Assembly (NCBI GenBank): GCA_028023455.1
Contig: JAQFVV010006294.1
Span: forward strand, 4,367,001-4,431,000
Direction of reading: 5' to 3'
Source: Epiperipatus broadwayi
Lineage: Eukaryota > Onychophora > Udeonychophora > Euonychophora > Peripatidae
Length of the DNA stretch: 64,000 bases
Shown piece by piece: positions 33,300-44,999 of the stretch. Each line of letters begins with the position of its first letter. Positions within the stretch are counted from its first letter, which is position 1. The position numbers were made by a program, and so were the translations under genes. The notes under the pieces are model-generated. The model was not told the DNA's origin. It saw only the letters and a program-made list of their open reading frames with translations, and ran no database searches.

Positions 33300-36200
33300 G
33301 TTTCTTTTATTAAAAACTTTTTGTTGATCTCAACAAATTTTTTCTAACAGTAAAAAAAAAAGTCTATTTTTTCTATTAATACAAACGGAATGTGCAGATT
33401 GTATTTTCATTTATTGGCGGTTATAGAGATATTTTCAGGTTTAAATTTTCCTATATAAACATTTTAAGGCATTTTTGAATTTTCAAGTTATTTTAAATAG
33501 AGAATAAATAGTTTGATTTTTGACTTCACCGGTTGCCGGTAGTTGAGTAACGTCTAGTCTCAAAAGAATTCCAAGTAAATTTTATATTTGAATGAATGTA
33601 TATCCTTTTTTGCTAAACAGAATTTTAAAAAGTTAAACTATAAAAAGTGTATTCGACTACTTTCCTATAAAGCAATCTTTTTACGTAAATTATTTATATT
33701 CCACATATATTAACTAGATAAGGTTATAAAGTTGTCTTAAAGCTAACATTTTTTTTTTTTCATAATAGTTTTATTTTTATAATGACCTTAATTAAAATAT
33801 TCACTTACGCATATGCAATCTATATATATTATGCACACACAGGCAAAGTAATAATAAAAACATGTAGATATATATTGCATACAAAGTTTTGTGCTAAAAA
33901 TCAAAGTAGTTGAATAAACAAAAGCCTATAATCATGAAATAGATATAAATATTGTCGATAATGGTTCTAAGCGTATATGTGTATTAGTTTATAATTGCTG
34001 CTTGGTTTCAAAATTTAAAAATGTCTCTTATTACCGTAAAAAAGTTGGATATAAAAATCATAAAATTGGTACTTACTAAAGTATTAGTCTTTACAGCAAA
34101 TTTTTAATGCAAAAGATCTGCAGTGTAAAAAAAATAGATTTTTATAGATAGGCGACAAAATTGAAAATAATATATAAGTTCTTATAATATTTTTTTTTTA
34201 AAAAAGAAATTCAAAATAGAATAATAAATAACCATAATATTTTTGCATATTGATCTACTAGTGAGTAAATCGATTTTTCCAGAGAGGGAGGAGTAATATT
34301 TCGTTTGAGTGGGTTTTAAGTTAGTAATCCCTATAATCAAACTCGATTAGCAAATATTTATCTATTAATGATTTTTAACTCGTGATTATTCAAAAATATA
34401 TTTGATTGTAGTTTGCGTCCTTCCCCCTCACCCAATCCTATAGGATATCATCTTTAAGAAGTTATTTTAGTAAAATAAATATATATATATTTTAAATCTA
34501 GAACATTAAAATATTTGCATAATCTTGGGCTTAATAAGAAAACAAAAACAATTTTTTTTAAAAAGCTGGGATTATATAACACTTTTTAATCACATGTAGG
34601 AACTTTTTAGAAGTCTTATTATAATTCAGGTTTGTGGATTATTTCCCTTTAATGTCATGGTAGTTTAATTAAAAAACTATTGGCTTATTCACAATGACAC
34701 TTCTACATTTCACAAATAAAAGTTTCTGAGATAAATATTAACTGATTGGTAACTGCAGTTTATTATAACTCATCATACCAATTCATTAATTATTTAGGAT
34801 ACAGATCATTAATAATTAGTCAACTATATCAGGTTTTATAAACTAGAAGTTTTCCAATTGTTTGGAAAAGTGGTAGAACTTTTTCCCAGTTGTCAATATA
34901 CTTAATGGAAGAATTTGAAAAACATACATCAGATCATTAGTCTTTTAAAAATTCGTAACTTAATTTAGAGATATGGCTGAAGCAAGTAGAGATATCATTC
35001 ATATGAGATTTTTTTTTTCCCAATGTGTTTTCGGAAAAGCAGTCACATTACTTTTAAATGGTAAGTTGGGCATCATAAAGCAGTAGAAGCACATTCACAA
35101 TTCTACCTATTGAAACTTTTTTTTTTCAGATTTTAAGGTTTTTGTTTAAAGATAACTGGCTCATAGTGAATTCAGCTAATCATCCAGTATTGGTCACTGA
35201 ATAGGTATCTAGTTTATTATTGGCAAAACAAGAATGGAAAACTGTTCAAACCTTCCATAATTAACATATCTGGTAAGTAATTCCTCTTTTTTTTAAATGT
35301 TTCTCATTTGCTGTCGAAAACTTTTCCCTGCAATAGGCTACTCAGAACATATCTTTTTGACATATGCAATATAATACAATGCGATGTAATTATGCCCGCC
35401 AAAATTTCCCAAATAATCTTAATAATATAAAAGATATGGTTCTAAATGTTTAGACCATCGAAGAAATTGAGGGAGTGGTAAACAATGGCAAATCACTGCC
35501 GATGATGATCAAATCTTATTGTTTGATCACATTATTCTAATACCTAATTAATTCTGCAGTTGGACAGAATTATAAATCGTTAGCGAAGAAAATCAGTCTA
35601 CAATGAAAGCATAAACGGGAATAGTTCAATAAAGATAAAAGCAAATACATTATAGGTGTGCGAATGTGCGCACTGTTTTATTATGAAATAAAAATTGCAA
35701 AATTTTAATTTTTATATGCTTTATAAAGCTGTACTTGTGTCATTTCTTTATAACTTGATTCTGATAATTTGTTTTGTAATGTTGGAAAGTATTAATTGCA
35801 ATCGTTGAGATCTTTAATAACAAAGTTACTCCTAGATCTTATTAAGAAAGGGAAACGATTATAATAGTTTTAATGCAGACGGATATGCCAGGAATAAAAA
35901 CTTACATTTTTAAAAATTAAATACTGTTTTCACTGTATTGTATATACAGTTATGGAGTGAAAAAATCAAGCAAAGCCTTATATAAAGTTAAATAACAATC
36001 GAAAGGCTAAGGAGTTAGCTTCGAACCAGGATCCTTTAGCTCTCGACTACTTCATTTTATCACATTGCTAATTCGCTGGGGTTAATATTCTGTGAGACTA
36101 CCAAAAATATTAATGCATTTTTATTAAAAATTAATGCCGTGAATTGGGACTATCACTAAAATGAAATTGACATAGTCGCAAAAACTATGTTTGGCTACCC

Positions 36201-38200
36201 TGTCACTCTTATAGGCATGTGACTTTTAATACATGTACTGATCTTAACACATGTGAAACGTAGATTTAAACTTAAAAAAAAAAAAAAATTCATTGAAGTG
36301 ATATAATGAGTCAGTAGAAAATATTCTAATAAAATGTTCAATAATTTCTCTTTTACATTTTGAAACATTCCCTTAAGCTATCCCGACACAGATGTTTGCG
36401 TGTGTTTGTATATATGTATAGCAAGGGAAAAAATGCTACACAGTTCAATCGCATATTAATTTCTCCATCGAATGTCCATTTTTTAAAATGATTTAAAATG
36501 TGAGCTTTAGAATCAGAACTTCCTGTTTCTATGGAAACAGTTTTGTTGTGGGCAACCTTTTATATATATACTGTGCAGAAAGAATTGCAGACGTAATGTA
36601 AATAGTCTGCGTGTTAAAAAGAATTCCACGTTCGGGGATGTCAATAAATAGAAAAATCCTAAATGTGATTCAGTAACTGCTCAAGTTGATTGCTCTCTTA
36701 ATTAATTACTTTTTTTTTCTTTTGGAAGCAAAAAAGTTATTATTTAAGGCAATTTAGATTTTATCAATGATTTAGTCAAATTTTTATTTTAGTCTATTCA
36801 AGATAAAAATGAAACCCCTCCCCCTCTTTTTTTCCCAAGATATGACAGCTCTAGTCCGAAGTTAAATGAAATCGTAAAAAGTTGCCGTTCTAACGGCGAA
36901 ATGATCTAACATTTAAAAGCAATCTTTTCTATTATTGTTATCAAATATTTTCAAAATAAAACTGCTACAGATTAATCGATTCTTAAGATTCCGTAGTTAT
37001 TGCTTCATATAGCTCTGTTAGAAATTTACTCTCTAAAATTGGGACGTCTTACAATTCACGTCGAAATAGCTATCACTTGAGGTTTTAAAAAAGGATTTTT
37101 AGGTCGTAATCGTAAAGGGGAAGGTCGTTTAATCAGTCACAATCGTTATTATATTTACGTCTCTCCCCTACCTCATTCCTACTTGAACGATATGATGATA
37201 AAGCTGATATGACGTAATGGATCATGGAAATATATATACATTTTTTTATGTAGTGCTTTTTTTTATTATTATTTCCCCTTTGAGTTAGTTATATATATTT
37301 AATGGTATCACACAGTGAAATAGCAAAAATAATTATGTTAATGAGTTGTGGAAAAGATTTTATTAAAATCAAATAACCAGAAGAATTAGGCCATGTATAC
37401 TTCCATAACTTACGGCATTTATTTATTTATTTTAAAATTGTAAATAGTGGAAAATGAATTGAAATGCTCGTTATTAACTTGGTTAATAATAGTTATATTT
37501 AGAATCAAATCGTCTATAAATAAAACCACTATTAGCAGATGTTAAATTATTTGCTTATCTTTTAGATTAACCGAAGACCGGCGCGTTGATATAAATAATC
37601 TCACTCTTGACTTATGCGTAATTAATAATAATTACTTAATAATATTTGATCAAAGTTTTCAGCAGCACGTGACTGCTTCATTCACAAGATGAAGGATAAT
37701 TATCGTAAAATAAATAACCACAAAATGTACCGTATATGCTTTTGGCTGTAAATAATCATTATGTATACAATTATACCAAAGACTGATAGTTTATAATTTA
37801 TTTTAATCACGAATATAATAAATATCAGAGAAGAACATTTTTATTGACCGATAAAACTTTAAACTTCGTTTGAACATTTGATAAATTGACGTCACAATGA
37901 TAAATATTCTTATAAAAAATATATATGTCCTACTGAGTCAATTTTATTTTATTAATTAAAAAAGTTATAATTAATATTGGAAAAGTAAAATAATTGTTTG
38001 TGTATGTGAATCTGTGCAGTTGTCTTTTTTTTAATAAGCTAATTAAATCTAACTTTATCAAATTTTGTAAAGTACTTAAAGAATGAGCGCTTAACACGAC
38101 GGGGGGTGGGGGTGGCATAAAAACATTAATGGAGATCACCAAAATTATTTTCATAATACAATATGTTTTCAATTACTATAAATGAATAGTTTTTTTTTAA
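33300..38200. other. CpG-retaining, repeat-poor block (possible first intron with regulatory DNA)
   Basis: No hammerhead fold-back element lies in this block, and CpGs are scattered throughout. A palindromic CRE (TGACGTCA, 37,887-37,894) and an E-box (CACGTG, 37,666-37,671) occur near its right end, and a G-run (about 38,100-38,114) follows. One SINE-like fragment at about 35,160-35,235 shares its CATCCAGT...AATAGGTATCTA phrase with 45,440-45,500. No coding exon was identified. Confidence 0.35.
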
Positions 38201-39690
38201 TATTCTTAGATAAAAGGTTTTATATTAGCACATATATTCATCATTCAACATTTCCAAACATGATATCCTATTTCTACACAAAGATCTGCCACAAATTTTT
38301 ATTTATCTTAATAATACAGCAAACTTCATTTCATCCTCCCATCTCAAAATAAATCTCTTCTAAAGAGTCTTCCATGCTGTTATAACATGAGATCTATTTA
38401 GATTTGGATGATTTATCCACTCAATGGGGACAAGAAAAGAGAAACTAATTATAAAAGTAATCCATAATAAATAAAATATATTTATTAGTGGATTTACTAA
38501 GCAGCTTTTTAGCAAGCAAAGCAACAACACAAACTATATTTCATAAGAAATTTATTTATGACAATATATTTGTTAAATGAAAACAATTCATAAGAAGTTA
38601 AAAGGCATTTATGAAGCCATGTATAAAATAAATAGCTTTAATATTTTGCACTGAAACTACTTTTTAATTAAAAATGTATTAAACCAAAGCATTTTAGTAA
38701 AAAATTCATTCCTTCAAAAAGTAATCCATTTACAATTTAAGTGTTTTAAATAAGAAAATAAAAATAATTTACATACAGCAAATAAAATAATAGTTACTAC
38801 ATTTTATGAAGTCTATATTCAACATTTTTTAACCCCAAATAGTTATCTCTCTCTCAGTTTTTAACCCAATGATAAATGAAAAAAAAAACACATCAACATC
38901 ACTATCTTTAAAACCTTAAAGATAAAAATTCATCACTGTTTTAAAAACATTTAAAAAATTAGTTCTTCATTTTGAAATTAGTATTAATCAAACATTTGTT
39001 GATGTTTTTGTTGCAGTGTAACAAATTATATTTGCCAGACTTATTACTGTCAGTAAAATTGATATGGATTTTTTTTATTTCTGTGCTTTTTTATTTTCAA
39101 CAAAGAGATGCATACATTTTACTTATAATTTTGCTTTTTTTCCCTTCTCATTTTTTATCAGTCTTTTCTATATAATGCCATCTGGTGGTTAGATCATCAA
39201 ATTCAGGTAGATCACACATTATAGCAGCTCCAATTTTTTACATATCTGATCAATCATAATCATTTTTTACTGTATACGGAATCTAATTCTATTTAAATCC
39301 TTTAATTTTTGTAATTATGTCAACTACTCAGTCTGGTCTCAAATCTATTTCTGTGTTTGTTATTTCCAGCATAATTATTATTTTTACTTCTCTATATCAC
39401 TTGTAATCTTTGTTTCATCTTAGTGCTAAAAGTTTGTGTTTTACAATCATAAATCAAAACAAGTAAGTCACAATGATTAAATATCTTTTAAACTTAAAGC
39501 ATTTGTGTTTTAAATATAATATTAAACCTATTAAATATTATCAAAGCTATTTTATTTTTTCAAATAATTTGCTTTATTTGTTACTAACTAATCAAAAACA
39601 TAATTATATATTCTTTGATTTTTATTCACATTAATTTAAATGTTCTTGGAAATATATTTGTTAAACATTGGCTGTTATTTTTATTCAATT
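38200..39690. other. AT-rich DNA without a gene
   Basis: CpG drops again. Two short open frames near 37.9-39.2 kb have no domain and are not called. Confidence 0.45.
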
Positions 39691-39699
39691 TATTATATA

Positions 39700-40050
39700 G
39701 AAGTAAAACATGGATTCTATCTCCAACATAACATAAAGGCATTAAGACAAATTTATATAAAGATTCTCCAAAAGATTCTAAAAAATTGATAAAAGGCCAA
39801 TTATTCTTCTACTTGCCAGATGTGATATACTGGAATCTGCTATTATAACAGCACATTTTCATTAGATCAGCATATGAACCTAATGATAACTTGAACATGG
39901 TTTTCTTGAGAAATTATTGTAAAGATTATTTCAAAGACTTTTTAGGTGTGATATTGAATTGGTAGGGATAGAGTGTAATGGAGAGATATGTTAAACAAAG
40001 TGTTGACATTTTAAAAAAGAAATGATTACTGCACTATTGCAAGATATCAT
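39700..40050 (+). pseudogene. Non-LTR retrotransposon (LINE) remnant, C-terminal region
   Basis: Across frameshifts, the plus strand gives KALRQIYIKILQKILKN, then ESAIITAHFH...SHMNLM, then YFKDFLG and SVMERYVKQSVDILKKK. These match in order the C-terminal part of many animal LINE polyproteins (R.LRKILKI.W, S.EA.I..HQLRW.GHV.RM, R.KD.LK, W..MV..G...F). Several stops make it inactive. The clade is not assigned. Confidence 0.5.
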
Positions 40051-40447
40051 GTGATCAAACCAAAAAACTAACTTGATATACTTTGACACATTTGCAGTGC
40101 GTCCATTGATTTAATTATTGCAAAACTCATCTCAATTTTTTTATTTGCTGCTATTCTGTCTTTAATTTTTTTTTCTTGAGTTAGAATATTTATTTACGAG
40201 GGTTTGCTAATGATGAATTTTGTATGACTAAAATTTATTTTTAGTAGTATTTTTTTAAAACCAGTTAAATATAGTTCTCAGTATTTGTCTGAAGGTTTGT
40301 AATGATGGTATATTATAAGATGTAATATATTGGACTATTTCCATCATTTATGAGTGAATGTTGAATGTATAGAAAATTTTAAACTTTATTTAAATTTTTC
40401 AAATACAAACAACTTGTTAGTAATAACACACAAATAGACAATACAGG

Positions 40448-40512
40448 TTAGTAATTACACAACGTTTCGAGTAGTATTATTCTCCACTCTTCTTCAGGTG
40501 TTGCAAGTCTAA
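40448..40512 (-). ncRNA. Type I hammerhead ribozyme, complete fold (family C)
   Basis: Minus strand: CTGAAGA (40,491-40,497), stem II GAGUGG/CUACUC (one G-U) with a 9-base loop, GAAAC (40,464-40,468). GAAAC runs into GUU, so stem III is the palindrome ACGU and the cleavage triplet is GUU. Stem I has four pairs beside the core (GUGU/ACAC), an asymmetric internal loop and four more pairs (CUAA/UUAG). Every invariant base is present. The sequence is unrelated to family A outside the core, so the shared architecture is independent support. Confidence 0.65.
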
Positions 40513-40783
40513 TTATTTTTATTTTTTCCTAAGAGCAAGATTAATTAGAGGCTTCCATACATTGTGTATTGCCACACTGGGTTGACTTATAGGATTATTT
40601 ACCATTGTCATATGAGCAGCTTCCTTGAATTTTCTTCTATGCATTTTTTCCTCTTTATCCAATATCTTTGTATTTTCCCACTTAAGCATGTGGTCATTAT
40701 ACACAATGTATGGAAGCCTCTAATTAAACTTGCTCTTAGAAAAAAATAAAAATAATTAGACTTGTTAAAAAAAAAAAAATTAA

Positions 40784-40932
40784 AGGACTCAGGAGGATTT
40801 GAACCAACCCTCATATATAAATATATCAAATTTCTACTATATGTTACCTTTGACAGAATAGCTCAGTTGGTAGAGCATTTGTCTTAAATTCAATATACAA
40901 GGATCTAAAGGTGCGAGTTCAACTTCTAAGCG
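40784..40932. repeat. Two opposed tRNA-like segments inside the fold-back
   Basis: On the plus strand, 40,858-40,932 shows ATAGCTCAGTTGGTAGAGCA (A-box) and GGTGCGAGTTCAACTTCTAA (B-box-like). On the minus strand, 40,786-40,810 reads GGTTGGTTCAAATCCTCC, a perfect B-box and T arm, followed by TGAGTCC. Neither makes a full cloverleaf that I can draw. They may supply an internal RNA polymerase III promoter to the element. Confidence 0.5.
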
Positions 40933-41895
40933 ATTATTGTCACTGTGCATATAGGTCAGCAACATCTGAAGAAGATTTTAATTACTAACCTGTATTGTCT
41001 ATTTGTGTGTTATTACTAACAAGTTGTTTGTATTTGAAAAGTTTAAATAAAGTTTAAAATTTTCTATACATTCAACATTCAATCATAAATGATGGAAATA
41101 GTCCAACATATTACATCTTAAATATAGTTCTCATCTAATATATCAACTGCAAATCTAAGATGACTTAGATATTCCCTATTTATCTTGAAATCTGATATCA
41201 ATAATTCCAATCCAAAACTTTAAAAAAATTTTTAATTTCATGTATCTACAGAATTGATATGTTTTTGTATAATAATTTCAGCATAAATTTTTTCTGCTTC
41301 TGAATTTTTTTTACATATTAACTTAGCTGATATAAGTTGAAATTTTTCTGGTTAATATATACTGTCTATCAATCTTTCTTTGGTAAATTATAATCTTTTC
41401 CAAGTTGTAATGTTTTTTACTTATCTTTTCTTATCCCACTATAACCTTAAGTAAAAATAATAAAATCTATGTTTCATAAATTTGTAGGCACAGAATTTAA
41501 GCAGATTCACATTATATATGTGTGTGTGTGTGTCAAATGAAATTTAAACTCAAAAATAATCTTTTTTTGGTCGTAAAAAACATCAATAAAAATATTTTCA
41601 AACATCTAATGTATCAACTACACATATGATTACATGATCATAACAAAATAGAATTCCTGGGAACCAAATGAATTATATTGCAGGGTAATTCAATTTTAGT
41701 AACATAATCGTGAGTATATTGTGAATAACTAACTATATAAAACTGGGGAAAAATTTGCAGCATTCTAAATATATTCTAATGTCCTAGTGATTCTCTCTAT
41801 GGTATATGAAATATAAATTATTTTTGGAAAATTTTTTTAAAATACTTTATCCAAATATTTGATTGTTTTTTATATAGCTTTTTTATGTAATAATT

Positions 41896-42171
41896 AAACC
41901 ACCAAACATCACATGATCACCATTCTTTATGCTTACACAGAGGCTAAACTCTCCATACAATAGTGTGACTCAGTGCAAACCAGAGTAATCAAAGGATGCG
42001 AGAAGGTTTGTGCATAAAATCCCTATCTAGTGCCTACTCATCCAATATCAAACTAGGGATATTGGATGAGTAGGCACTAGATAGGGATTTTATGCACAAA
42101 CCTTCTCACATCCCTTGGTTTCTCTGGCTTGCACTGAGTGGCACTACTGTATGGAGAGTTTAGCCTCTGTG
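41896..42171. mobile_element. Hammerhead-family hairpin element, 115-bp arms, 14-bp target-site duplication
   Basis: Flanking 14-mers TTTATGTAATAATT are at 41,882-41,895 and 42,172-42,185. The family tail in reverse (ACCAAACATCACATGATCAC) comes first. Arms 41,935-42,049 and 42,058-42,172 follow, complementary over about 115 bases with few mismatches around the 8-base loop AAACTAGG. That loop is all that remains of the hammerhead. It resembles 16,959-17,171 in having lost the ribozyme. Confidence 0.8.
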
Positions 42172-42789
42172 TTTATGTAATAATTCAGGAAATATTAATA
42201 GTAATAATAATAGATATTTTGTTTCTAAATAAATTAAATATTTTTTATTTGCCTACCTTTTTGTTAATTTTTTATAAAGAGGTATAAAATTTTTTTGATA
42301 ATCTTCAGATATGTGGAACCCAAAATGTTAAATGCCTCTGATCTAAAGAATATATCTATTACTTTTATGAATAATAGCAAAAATTAATTTGAGAATTTGG
42401 ATATTACAATGAACTAAATATACTGTAAATGGAAAAGTAAAAGGATAAATCTGAAAATTTTGACTAAAATTAAATAGCTAGAAAAAAATAAAAATTAATG
42501 CTCAAAGACATAGTAGTAGTTGTAAGGAAAAGCAGAGAAACCAAAATTTTAAAGATCTTTTGTAAGGGTTGAATAATTCATCTCAATGAGCGGTCAGATA
42601 GTTATTATTCAGGAGATCAAAAGGAAATACTAGTCTCAATGGAGTTTTCCAAAAAGTTATACTGGATAGATTATAAACTGGTGAAACAAAAATGAGAAAG
42701 GATAAAGATTATACAGAAAATATATACCATAAAAATATCACCCAGGTCACTTTTGATGAAGTTAGCTACATAAAAATAATAATGGAAAA

Positions 42790-43285
42790 TTAGGTCATAA
42801 TTTGTGGAATTGCATATTGATTAAATTACCTAATTAGTTAGAAAAATGACCCAAACCCTACAGATTGGAAGAAATTATATTATACTCTTATAACAAAAAC
42901 AAGTTCTGAAATGATTGCACAATATTTTTTATATTATATATAAATAAAATTGTATTTAAAATCTTTCAAAATTGGTCTCAAGAGAAGTGATTGAACAAGA
43001 GAAGATATTGCTACTGCATGCTAGGTAAATTTACAAAGCAGTAAATATAGAATGAAGACAAATGCACTTTACTGATTTCAACAAAGCCTTTGATTCAGAT
43101 GATCATTCTAAATTAGATATTTTTTAGGAAAACACAAATTGCTGAAAAAAATGTAGAAATAATGATTTCTGTCATTCCTTCTTCTATACTAAAATATTAT
43201 CTGTGTTATTGATAGTTATTAAATATTAGTACTACTAATTTAACCAGATGTAATACAAGGTGACTCATAAATCCAGCATCTTAAA
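42790..43285 (+). pseudogene. LINE reverse transcriptase remnant
   Basis: Fragments in several frames follow RT order. RNYIILL (near 42,870) resembles NWRGI.LL. TDFNKAFDS at 43,071-43,097 matches RT motif A (F.DF.KAFDS). DVIQGDS at 43,247-43,267 matches motif B (GVxQGDxLSP). Frameshifts and stops break it throughout. It lies close to the LINE C-terminal piece at 39.7-40.05 kb but is not its continuation in normal order. Confidence 0.6.
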
Positions 43286-43299
43286 GTTAATGTATATTT

Positions 43300-44220
43300 T
43301 TCAAGATCATATTGATGATAATTTGTATCTACATTTATTCATTCTAACACATACTGAAATGCATATATTTTGGGATAATCTATTCCAGACCTTCATTTTA
43401 GAGCAAGTTAACTTTCAATATAACTATTTAAATAGAAAAAATATAATACAAAATCAAAAATGTAAAAATTATATATGAAATTAAATATATATATATATAT
43501 CATTAAAATTAGTCAACATTTAGACAATCCCAATATTAATAACAATCAACAATATAGATACAAAAGAGTGCAACTTGAACATAAAGTTTTAAATTATTGA
43601 TGTAATGAAGTTTAAATAAAACTTCTTAAATAGGTAAATATAACCTGTTCTGAATGAAAAATAATAAATAATCAATTATAACATTACAAACTGCAATTAT
43701 AATTTTCAAATTGCACCCAAAGTATTACGTAAATAATAACTGTAATAATGGGTAATCAATCAACACTTAGACAATCCCAATATCAATCAATTAATAATCT
43801 CAACCTGTTGTGAAGACAACATTTTAACAATATATATATATAAGGTCAGTATACATTTAAATTTTAAATATTGCACTCTACATGTAAATCTGAAAGTTTG
43901 ATTGTAGTGAAAACTAAAATCAATCTATTAAAAGCATTTAAAAACATTAAAAAAAACAAGAAAAAATCATAAATGAATTTAATCATTCTATATTCAAAAC
44001 ATTTGCTTTATTGCTTGGAATTTTTTTTTTTTGATGCTTTATTAATTAGATTTTTAACTCTTTCTGGCTTATTGGAAAGTTTGATATTAATAATCAATTG
44101 AAATTATCACATACATACATAATAATAATAAAAAAATAGTATATTTTCATTGCCCAAGTTCAAATAATAAATATGTGAACTAAATTAAGTAAATAAATCG
44201 GTATTAATCATTCAAATATG
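43300..44220. other. AT-rich DNA without a gene
   Basis: Contains TA microsatellites (about 43,485-43,500 and 43,830-43,842) and a short local direct repeat (CA.TTAGACAATCCCAATAT at about 43,517 and 43,764). No gene was recognised. Confidence 0.5.
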
Positions 44221-44224
44221 CACT

Positions 44225-44279
44225 CCACTTGATGGCATTATTTATGTGTAAAAATCACATAATAATGCCGTTTAAGTGG
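44225..44279. repeat. Miniature hairpin sharing the 25.5 kb terminal motif
   Basis: CCACTTGATGGCATTATTTA (from 44,225) pairs with the segment 44,256-44,279 around a 7-base loop. CCACTTGATGG is also the inner part of both terminal repeats of the 25.5-26.4 kb element. This could be an extreme internal deletion of that family. Confidence 0.45.
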
Positions 44280-44930
44280 TCCAGCAGGACATATGTTACA
44301 TCTAATACACTCTGTACATTGTATTAACATTGCACATAAATATTACAATCTGCTTTGTGCTTCGTGAGTTACTTTATGCAAATTCTCACACAAACTTTTT
44401 CTCCCATCTTATGCGAGGGTGTGGAGATGTCAACTGTTTTAAAGTTTTGACTTTGAAATGTGTTTTTTTTTTTTTCTAGTAAATGGAAATCACGCAATTT
44501 GACTAAAATAAAATTCTTACAAAATGTAACAAAAATGTCTGATAATTTATTTAAAGCAGGATTATGAAATAACTTCTGCATATACATGTTTGTCAATTTA
44601 TGATTTTCATCATAAAAGAAATTATGTTCAGCGATAGTTTTATTAGTTTTTCATTATTGTTTCTTGACAGAAATGTTAATCAGTTTTCTATCCTGTTTTT
44701 AAAGCTTGCTCTTAAAATTATCATGTATACATAGCAGAATATTTTTTTAAAATACAGTTTTGTTATTGCTAGAGATCTAAATAAACAGGGGAAAAAATTG
44801 CATTATTAACTTAATCTTTATAAATGTAATAAAAATGGCTACTGTTTTAATGTTCATTATTCAAATCTTAATAAGAAAAAAGTTCATTGTATAATTTATT
44901 TACTATAAAAGCATCGATTGAAGCACCACC

Positions 44931-44975
44931 CCCCATATTATCATTGCATGCCCCCCCCCATATTATCATTGCATG
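44931..44975. repeat. Tandem duplication, 25-bp period
   Basis: CCCCATATTATCATTGCATG occurs at 44,931-44,950 and 44,956-44,975, separated by a C-run. Confidence 0.85.
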
Positions 44976-44999
44976 GTGATTCAAGAATCTTAAAAAATC

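Larger units (their letters stand above)
40281..41117. mobile_element. Fold-back element with hammerhead (family C), tRNA-like segments and 16-bp target-site duplication
   Basis: Perfect 16-mers TTAAATATAGTTCTCA flank it at 40,265-40,280 and 41,118-41,133. Outer arms of roughly 130 to 140 bases (about 40,320-40,458 and 40,981-41,115) are complementary, for example ACTATTTCCATCATTTATGA and its complement. A second, nested inverted repeat (40,505-40,570 and 40,696-40,760) contains AGAGGCTTCCATACATTGTG. The left outer arm ends in a complete hammerhead; the right one keeps only CTGAAGA (40,966-40,972). tRNA-like segments lie in the centre. The 60-73-codon frames on both strands come from the nested arms and are not genes. 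Confidence 0.8.

Noticed and set aside
38098-38116. G-quadruplex at the G-run
   Set aside because: It is a G-rich run with only short interruptions. A quadruplex is possible, but there are too few separate G-tracts with loops to claim one.
40519-40829. Overlapping 60-73-codon ORFs on both strands
   Set aside because: They are produced by the nested inverted repeat of the family C fold-back; the same WKPLI.LALRKK ending appears on both strands because the arms are complementary.
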